A DNA stretch of 64,000 nt from Orobanche coerulescens. Its lineage: Eukaryota > Streptophyta > Magnoliopsida > Lamiales > Orobanchaceae. This document shows positions 57,928-64,000 of the stretch, piece by piece. Both the position numbers and the translations under genes were made by a program. Where the stretch lies: the NCBI GenBank assembly GCA_033398695.1, contig CM065815.1, positions 98,422,501 through 98,486,500 on the forward strand, read 5' to 3'. The stretch's first letter is position 1. The number at the start of each line of letters is the position of its first letter. The notes under the pieces are model-generated. The model was not told where the DNA came from. It ran no database searches and saw nothing but the letters and a program-made list of their open reading frames with translations.

Positions 57928-60259
57928 CCCAAGATTTTTATTTCCGGTTGCCATAAACTATTTGTCGTTTGGTGTTGGTTATTTTGTTTTGTTATGACTA
58001 CGTGACATACTTTTCTCTGTTATGTATGGTATGATGTATTCCGTTGTAGTGTTTGTCGAGTGAGACTTGTTATCGCTTGGCCTCTTCGTTTTAATGTGTG
58101 CTTGTGGTGTGGTACATTATATTTCGTAGTTTGCTCATTATTATTTTGAATCTTAGACGGTGCATTATTATGACTGCTACGTTGTCGAGCGCCTGACTGG
58201 ACTGTCAGAATGGTCGAGTTATGGCCGTAAGGCCTGGCCGAGTTACGACCGTAAGGCCTGGCCGAGTTATGGCCGTAATGCATTGCCGAGTTGCGGCCGT
58301 AATGCAACCGCACATTTTGGGCAGTGGCCTGGGAGGCCTGGTTACAGCCATAAGGAGCTGCCGTGTACGGCCGTAGGTGCCGAGTTACGGCCGTAAGGCC
58401 CTATAGGTTACGTCCGTAATGGGTTCAGCTATATAAGGCCTGGACGACGGGTTATGTCCCATTTTTCCCCTTTCTCCTTCTTCCTTCGCAATTTTCGGCC
58501 AGAATTCAAGGGTAGTGATCGGAAGCATCCTTGTACATCATTTTGGTAAGTTTGATTCGTGTATAACATCATTCTCTATTATAATTCATCCGGATTGAAG
58601 GTAACTTCTTGTAATCTCATAGGGTTGACCTTCGGGATTTCCTTCTTGATTTCATTGTTCATCCGATTTTTGATGGTTTGGATGGTGTTATCGGGTATTA
58701 TAAATCATGTTCTACGGATTGTATATCCGTATCTCTAATATGTTTGATCCCAACCATGATTTTTGTGTTCTAAGGGAGCCTTGAGCATTTAATGTCCGAT
58801 TAAATGACTCAATGGGGTTTCCATTGATTTTTGGGCGTGTTTCGCGTTGTTTCCGGTTATTATACTCAATGTAATCGCATTTTCGTTGTTTTCGCCCGGA
58901 GGATTGTAGGTGTTCGAGATTTCCCGGTTGATCCATGTTCGTCGGAGTGTTCGGTATCGGTTATCGAGGCAAGTATCTTGCTTATACGATTTGTGTCTTG
59001 CAAATAGAAGTTACGTGTTGGGTTTACGATGACTTAGTTTGCCTTTGTGGATATGATTCGTGTGAATTGCTTATTTCGAGTGTTCATTGTATCGATGATA
59101 TATTTGTTTGTTGATGTTGTGAAATTGTGTTGATGATGTTAACCGTGTTGTTGTGTTGTGCGTGGTTGTTCTTGAATGAGCTACCGTGATGATTATGGTA
59201 ATTGGATCGGATTGATTATATACTTGGGTACGTATTGTGGTGTATGTTGATTGGTTGGACATAATTGTAATTAGGTGTATTGTTTTGTGGTAGTGTCTTG
59301 AGATTATCTTTACGTGTGGTGAAATGAGTGTGTGGAACCAGGTACGGTCCATCGTGACCTCTGGAGTTAGGTACATAATGTGTACGAACAGTGAATATAT
59401 GGAACCAGGTACGGTCCGTCTTGACCTCAGGAGTTCGTACATGATGCGTACGAACAGTGAATGTGTGGAACCGGGTACAGTCCGTCGTGGCCTCTGGGGT
59501 TCGTTACTGGACGAGTACGAACATCGATCGAATGAATAATGTTTTGATGTTGGGTCACGGACCAGTGATGATATTTTAGCTAATGTGTTTAACAAGAACC
59601 GGACTGAGGCCCTAATGATTTCGGAAAAAGTTTTGTAACTTGGACTTGAGGTCCGAAAAACTTTTCTAGTTCTTAAATCCCAGTGATGATGAGTTTATTT
59701 TCAGATATTTCTTTGCTTGAATTCGAAATTCTAAAACCTCTCGGGAATGTTTTGATAGTTGATGGTCGTATCTGACTCGTGGTTGCTATTTGCTTGTTAC
59801 ATTTCGTATAGTTTTATACTTGCACTAGCAAAAGAGTGGAAATTTGCTAACCTCCGAGTAATCGGGGGGTGGATGTCTGTTTTGCGTCTAAGTAAATGCA
59901 GGTTTCGTGGGAGCAGTCACAGGATTGACACAGGAAGTGACGAACTATGATACTAATCAATAGTTGGGAGTTAAGTTGAGTTGTGTCGTATTGTCAAAGT
60001 TGTAATCCTCCTTCCGCTATTTTGTATCTTTATCCATGTGTGGGTAATTATTGTAAAGAATCATATTTTTCTGTTTGTGTCAGTTGTGCGACATCCTCGG
60101 TCAGTGTAGTTGTTTATAATTGATCTTAACGGTCCGTATCATTGTATTGTTTGCCCCGGCCGGGCAAATACTTGGTCGTTTTTTGATGTTTAGCCTGGTA
60201 GATCCTCGTGGGAGGATCTACGGCATGTAATATTCCCATATGGTTTTGGGGGTGTTACA
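57928..60259 (+). repeat. Element B 3' LTR
   Basis: It pairs with the split 5' LTR. Its first few bases (TGTAAT) are missing: 'gattcccaagattttta' replaces 'taatacccgagattttta'. It contains the palindrome array (58205-58420), TATA box (58429-58436), minisatellite (59328-59525), double hairpin (59826-59870) and the terminus GGGGGTGTTACA at 60259. Confidence 0.9.
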
Positions 60260-60264
60260 TCCTC

Positions 60265-60338
60265 AATTTCAAAATCCATTTACACAATAAGGCAAGATCA
60301 AAGAACTTAATATCCTTCACCTCAACACCCCATCCTGT
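60265..60338 (-). pseudogene. L1-type LINE, ORF2 segment on the far side of the nested elements
   Basis: The minus strand reads GVEVKDIKFFDLALLCKW, the conserved plant L1 motif just ahead of the zf-RVT region. Across the 30-kb insertion and one copy of TCCTC the frame continues without a break (KLRRGGEASWLK), which shows the two LINE pieces were once contiguous. On the right it ends at 60338 where an LTR-like repeat begins. Confidence 0.85.
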
Positions 60339-61155
60339 TAGGTATATGTCCTAGAATACCACTCAGAGGATGAGTGGGTGAGAGTATTATACGTAATGAT
60401 GAATATTAAATTAAATAAGGTATCTATTATTTCTATATTATTGTACATAACTGGCATTGTGATTTGGTATATAGAATAACAGTCCTTGCATTTGAGAGCA
60501 AACATTCCACTCCTTATGGAGATACGGGAAAAGGCATTGAAAGTGTTTAGGGCTCGAATGCTTAATCGGTTCGCAAGTCGATAAAACTTAATTGGGCATT
60601 AAGTTTAGACAATGCTTGTATAACGTATACTTTGACATGGAGAGTGCCTATTTCCACTAAGGGTTAGTGGGAGCACACATTATAGGTATGCTAATCGGAT
60701 TAGTATACTCGAACTCGACTCACATCGATTCGGTCATATGGATTTCACTCTGGGATTGTCAATGACTGAATCAAAAGATTATGATAGCTATACGTGAACC
60801 TTTGACTTGAAGTTTCAGTAGGATATGTACTTGTGACATTAAGTTAGTCATTATAGTAGTTCGATCATATCACTATCTGGTGGGGTCAACCTCGAAGTGA
60901 AACTTAGTGGGCAAGTAGCAATTTCTACTGAATACCAAGATAGGATTATTTCTCCTATAAGTGAGCAGGTAAATGTCCTATGCGGTTAATGGCAAATGAG
61001 ATCATAAGTCATCGGCCAAAGCATTTAGAGCTAGTTTTATTTGATACACGAGAGCTCAGTGATCTCGTTGTATTAACAAATGCATAGCGTCAAGTTACAA
61101 TAGGGTTTGACTTTACCGTGACCCTAATACTTGACCAGGGTATATGTCTGAAGGG

Positions 61156-61192
<37 letters not shown>

Positions 61193-61799
61193 TTCATAAC
61201 GTAAAGGTTTTGGAATGATCCCTGTCATTCGTTCTCAGTTGGATTACGGTGTAGGCCACGAGACTGGCTAGGTGGTGCTAGCACTCATTGGATCCTCCCA
61301 GTGCTAACTGAGACAAATCTGCATAGTCACGGCACAATAATTGAGGACGGATTATTTTTAGCTTATACTCATTAGATGTTTAATTTAATTTATTAGATTA
61401 AATAATTCGATCTAGTGAATTAAATAAATTACTCGATAATTAATTTTATTCATATTATTTCTTAGAGAATTTATACTTAATATAATTAATTAATTAGATT
61501 AGTTAATTGTACTAATATTAAAATGTACCAAGGTATCTACCGAACTAGATACACAACGTTCGTTTCACGGATCGAACCAACTCCATAATGCTTCATCATG
61601 CCTCCCCACTCCATAATTCACCTGGTGACTTATCATTTTTGTCATGGTATTATTTTTATATTATGATATGAGGTGTATGATAATTATTAATTGTTAGTAA
61701 TTAAGGGTGGTGTGTGGAGTGAGGCGGGAGGTGACTTTTGTTTATATAAAGAAAACCCTCCACTCGGTGGAGTTAGTATTGTACGTGAGAAAAAAAAGG
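60339..61799 (+). mobile_element. LTR-like repeat, probably copia type, solo or truncated
   Basis: It begins TGTTAGGTATATG where the LINE sequence stops. It has LTR-like features: no ORFs, an (AT)13 tract (61161-61190), a good TATA box TTATATAAAG (61741-61751) near the 3' side and a T/A-rich U3-like body. No clear CA end, TSD or partner LTR was found, so the right boundary is a guess. Confidence 0.4.
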
Positions 61800-61908
61800 C
61801 AATTCGCTGATTTTTGAGGTTCATGGGTGAACTTCACCTATTGAACTTTCTTTTTGTTCACCTGCCTATTATGGTGAACTAAAAAAGGCAGTTCACTGAT
61901 TTTTTTTT
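61796..61908 (+). repeat. 24-bp direct repeat, 89-bp spacing
   Basis: AAAAAGGCAATTCGCTGATTTTT at 61796-61818 recurs with two changes at 61885-61907. Between them are three short 'ggtgaact/ttcacc' inverted motifs. Confidence 0.6.
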
Positions 61909-62134
61909 TATTTTGTATGATCATATTGTAAAAAATATTATTAAATATTAAATTTAATTAAAAAATGGAAAAAATAATAATATTTTAATTTTTCATTTTT
62001 TTTTAAAAAATTCACTAAAAATGCGAAAAAGTAACCATACTACTGAAAAACAACATTACAATGATAGAAATCACACCGGGCAAGTACAGTAAATCGAAAT
62101 GAAACAACACATTCACGCTTCAATGCAGAAAAAA
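61909..62134. other. AT-rich stretch, nothing recognised
   Basis: Probably the 3' flank of the Harbinger element before the RTE LINE inserted; no terminus was identified. Confidence 0.3.
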
Positions 62135-62143
62135 CCTTAGCAA

Positions 62144-62956
62144 CAACAACAACAACAACAACTAAGCCTTAGTCCCAAAATGATTTGGGGTCGGCTAATA
62201 TGAATCAAACTTTGAAACCGTCAATAATCGTTACATAAATAACATAAAAGGAAAAAAGAGGGTTAAAAATAGAGAAAAAAGCAAATAAAAAAAGAGAATG
62301 AATGTTAAAAAAAAGAAAAAAAAGGAAAAAAAATGAAAAATCCGGAAAAATAAATTAAAAGATAACATGGAATAAAAGAAAATAGGAATAAAAATACAGA
62401 TTATAAAAAAAAAGGAATCATATTCCATCCACCATCTGTATTCGTTCCCGCCATATTTGCCTCTCCATCGCCATACTTTCTCCAATTCCAAGAAACCGCA
62501 TATCATTTTCAATTATCTTTATCCAAGTTTTCTTGGGTCTTCCTCTACCTTTTACAACATTACTTGTTCCCCAACTTTCTAGCCTCCTCACTGGGGTATC
62601 AACAGGTCTTCTTCTCCCATGACCAAACCATCGTAATCGATTCTCCATCATCTTGTCTTCTATAGACGCAACTCTTACCTTCTCTCTAATCACCTCATTT
62701 CTGAGCCGATCCTTTTTTGTATGACCACACATCCATCGTAGCATACGTATCTCTGCCACATTCATCTTTTGAACATGACACTATTTTACAGCCCAACACT
62801 TGGTGCCATATAACAGCGCAGGCCTAATTGCCGTGCAGTAAAATTTACCCTTTAATCTATGAGGCATGTCAGGATCACATAAAACCCCTGTGGCACTCTT
62901 CCACTTCAACCACCCTGCCTTTATTCTGTGAGCCACATCGCCATCTAGCTCTCCAT
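62144..62956 (-). mobile_element. 5'-truncated RTE-type LINE with 9-bp TSD
   Basis: The 3' end (left) has the plant RTE tail: in element sense ...GCCGACCCCAAATCATTTTGG, ending in (TTG)n (62144-62161). The 9-mer CCTTAGCAA flanks it (62135-62143 and 62957-62965). Coding remnants: 62956-62781 [20 protein letters not shown] and [15 protein letters not shown], a stop, then 62765-62418 with MNVAEIRMLRWMCGHTKKDR, LRWFGHGRRR and GRGRPKKTW, the normal C-terminal end of RTE proteins. A/T-rich 3' UTR 62200-62417. Truncated upstream of the RT domain end. Confidence 0.85.
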
Positions 62957-62981
62957 CCTTAGCAAACAAAGCAAAATAAAA

Positions 62982-64000
62982 CTAAGTGCGTGGACCAAAT
63001 CTTTCCCAAATGTGTTCGACTAGGTCAGCCTGTAGGGCGTTATGAATTTGCCGATCCTGCATATGGCTCCTCTTGGCAAAGTAATCCTCAATCGAACCAA
63101 CCACCGAGAGCCGTCAAGTGAAATCGAACGTTTCAGGTTCCCTAGCTAAGTTGGTCCTTGCTCCACTTGAGGATGCTCCAGTCGGATTGGTGATTTTTTC
63201 ATCGTACCCACTTGGATCGTCGTAGTTCAGAACGGAGTCTAGCTCATCTTCTATTATCATGTAATGCAAAATGATACATGCGTTCATGATTTTTCCCATT
63301 AACTCCTGTGTCATTGACTATGATGGGCGCTTGATGATATGAAATCTTTTTTTTAAAACTCTGAAAGCTCGCTCCACATCTTTCCTGCATGACTCTTGAT
63401 AATTTGAAAATAAGCATTATTTTCTAGTTGCCGGACCTTTGATGGCAGGGACGAACGTTGACCAGCGTGGATAGATACCATCACTGAGACAGTAGGCCAT
63501 TTTGTATCTGTGACCGTTCACTTCGAATTCAACGGTCGGTGCAGCGCCATTAAGAACATCATCAAATACAGGGGAATGCTGGAGGACGTTGATATCATTT
63601 AACTTACTGGACACTCCAAAGAATGAATGTCAGATCCAGAGGTCCTTTAATGCAACTGCTTCCAAAACAAGAGTTACTTTTTTACCCTGCCCCTGGTATT
63701 GACCTTTCCATGCTGTAGGCCAATTGGCCCACTTCCAGTGCATGCAATCAATTGATCCAATCATGCCTGAAAATCCTCTTTCACCGTTGATCCGAAGTAG
63801 CCTCCACATATCTATTTCATTGACTGTTCTCATGTAATGTGTGCTGAATTTTGCATATAGAAAGTCACAAAACCGCTCTAGTGAGTTCCGTGAGGAGGTT
63901 TTACTAAATCAACAATACTCGTCCAAGCTGTCTGCGCATGAACCATATGCAAGCAAACATATTGATGCAACACATTTTTGTAGTGTGGACAAGCCCATTC
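62982..64000 (-). pseudogene. PIF/Harbinger-type transposase, partial at window edge
   Basis: One frame from the window edge to ~62990 with several in-frame stops and no frameshift. The DDE nuclease pattern is visible: Asp in GMIGSIDCMHWKWANWPTAW (~63745), Asp in HSFFGVSSKLNDINVLQHSP (~63600), Glu in RKDVERAF (~63390). Further family motifs are LVLEAVALKDLWI, NGHRYKMAYCLSDGIYPRWS, IMNACIILHYMIIEDE and the C-terminal LVEHIWERFG. The N-terminal part lies beyond 64000. The partner Myb-like gene and the inverted termini were not seen. Stops make this copy inactive. Confidence 0.85.

Larger units (their letters stand above)
30680..60259 (+). mobile_element. Element B: gag-only Tekay-like Ty3/gypsy element, outermost of the nest
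   Basis: The flanking 5-mer TCCTC is duplicated (30675-30679 and 60260-60264). The 5' LTR is 30680-30958 plus 52703-54788, split by element A. Then come the PBS (54793-54804), a long leader, gag (56822-57925), and the 3' LTR 57928-60259. The first dinucleotide is TA instead of TG. Without the nested A and F the element is ~7.8 kb. No protease, RT, RNase H or integrase is present: the 3' LTR starts right after the Gag zinc knuckles. Confidence 0.9.

Noticed and set aside
62231..62512. Phe-rich membrane-like ORF
   Set aside because: Translated A/T-rich 3' UTR of the RTE LINE.

Overview
This window is plant nuclear DNA, most likely from a eudicot with a large repeat-rich genome. There are no bacterial features and no RNA genes that I could see. 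Almost every supportable gene belongs to a transposable element: Ty3/gypsy elements of the Tekay/Del, Athila and Tat types, a Ty1/copia gag-only element, L1-type, RTE-type and possible restriction-like-endonuclease LINEs, a tRNA-derived SINE, and CACTA, Mutator, hAT and PIF/Harbinger DNA transposons. The only possible host-gene remnant is a weak exon near 29.1 kb. Most coding regions carry stops or frameshifts, so I treat them as element pseudogenes.

Layout. 1-4089: 3' part of a decayed gypsy element and its long LTR. 4090-6137: right end of a CACTA element with a Ulp1-like protease gene. 6138-12599: mostly non-coding AT-rich DNA holding microsatellites, a SINE with a 15-bp target-site duplication (TSD), an internally deleted MULE with an OTU-like domain, and two tandem 5'-truncated LINE fragments, one of them split by a 575-bp hAT MITE. 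12600-29094: a copia gag-only (TR-GAG type) tandem structure, interrupted by a 12.1-kb Tat element (16778-28882, TSD AACTT) that carries a complete antisense gene with its own promoter, introns and poly(A) signal. 29517-60338: an L1-type LINE on the minus strand split by a three-deep nest. Element B (30680-60259, TSD TCCTC) sits in the LINE, element A (30959-52697, TSD TGACC) sits in B's 5' LTR, and the Athila-type element F (31755-44755, TSD GGTTC) sits in A's 5' LTR. 60339-64000: a probable solo or truncated LTR, a 5'-truncated RTE LINE with a 9-bp TSD, and a PIF/Harbinger transposase running off the window edge.

The most interesting signal is not a gene. Four unrelated LTR families here each carry an array of CpG-containing palindromes directly upstream of the LTR TATA box: TTACGGCCGTAA in the Tekay-like elements, GACACGGCCGTGTC in Athila, TTACGTACGTTA in the copia element and CGATCG in Tat. 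The Athila element also has a second copy of its array, followed by another TATA box and a spliced leader, upstream of its env-position ORF. That looks like a duplicated internal promoter. In A and F the 5' LTR, the copy that would drive transcription, has lost most of the array while the 3' LTR keeps it.
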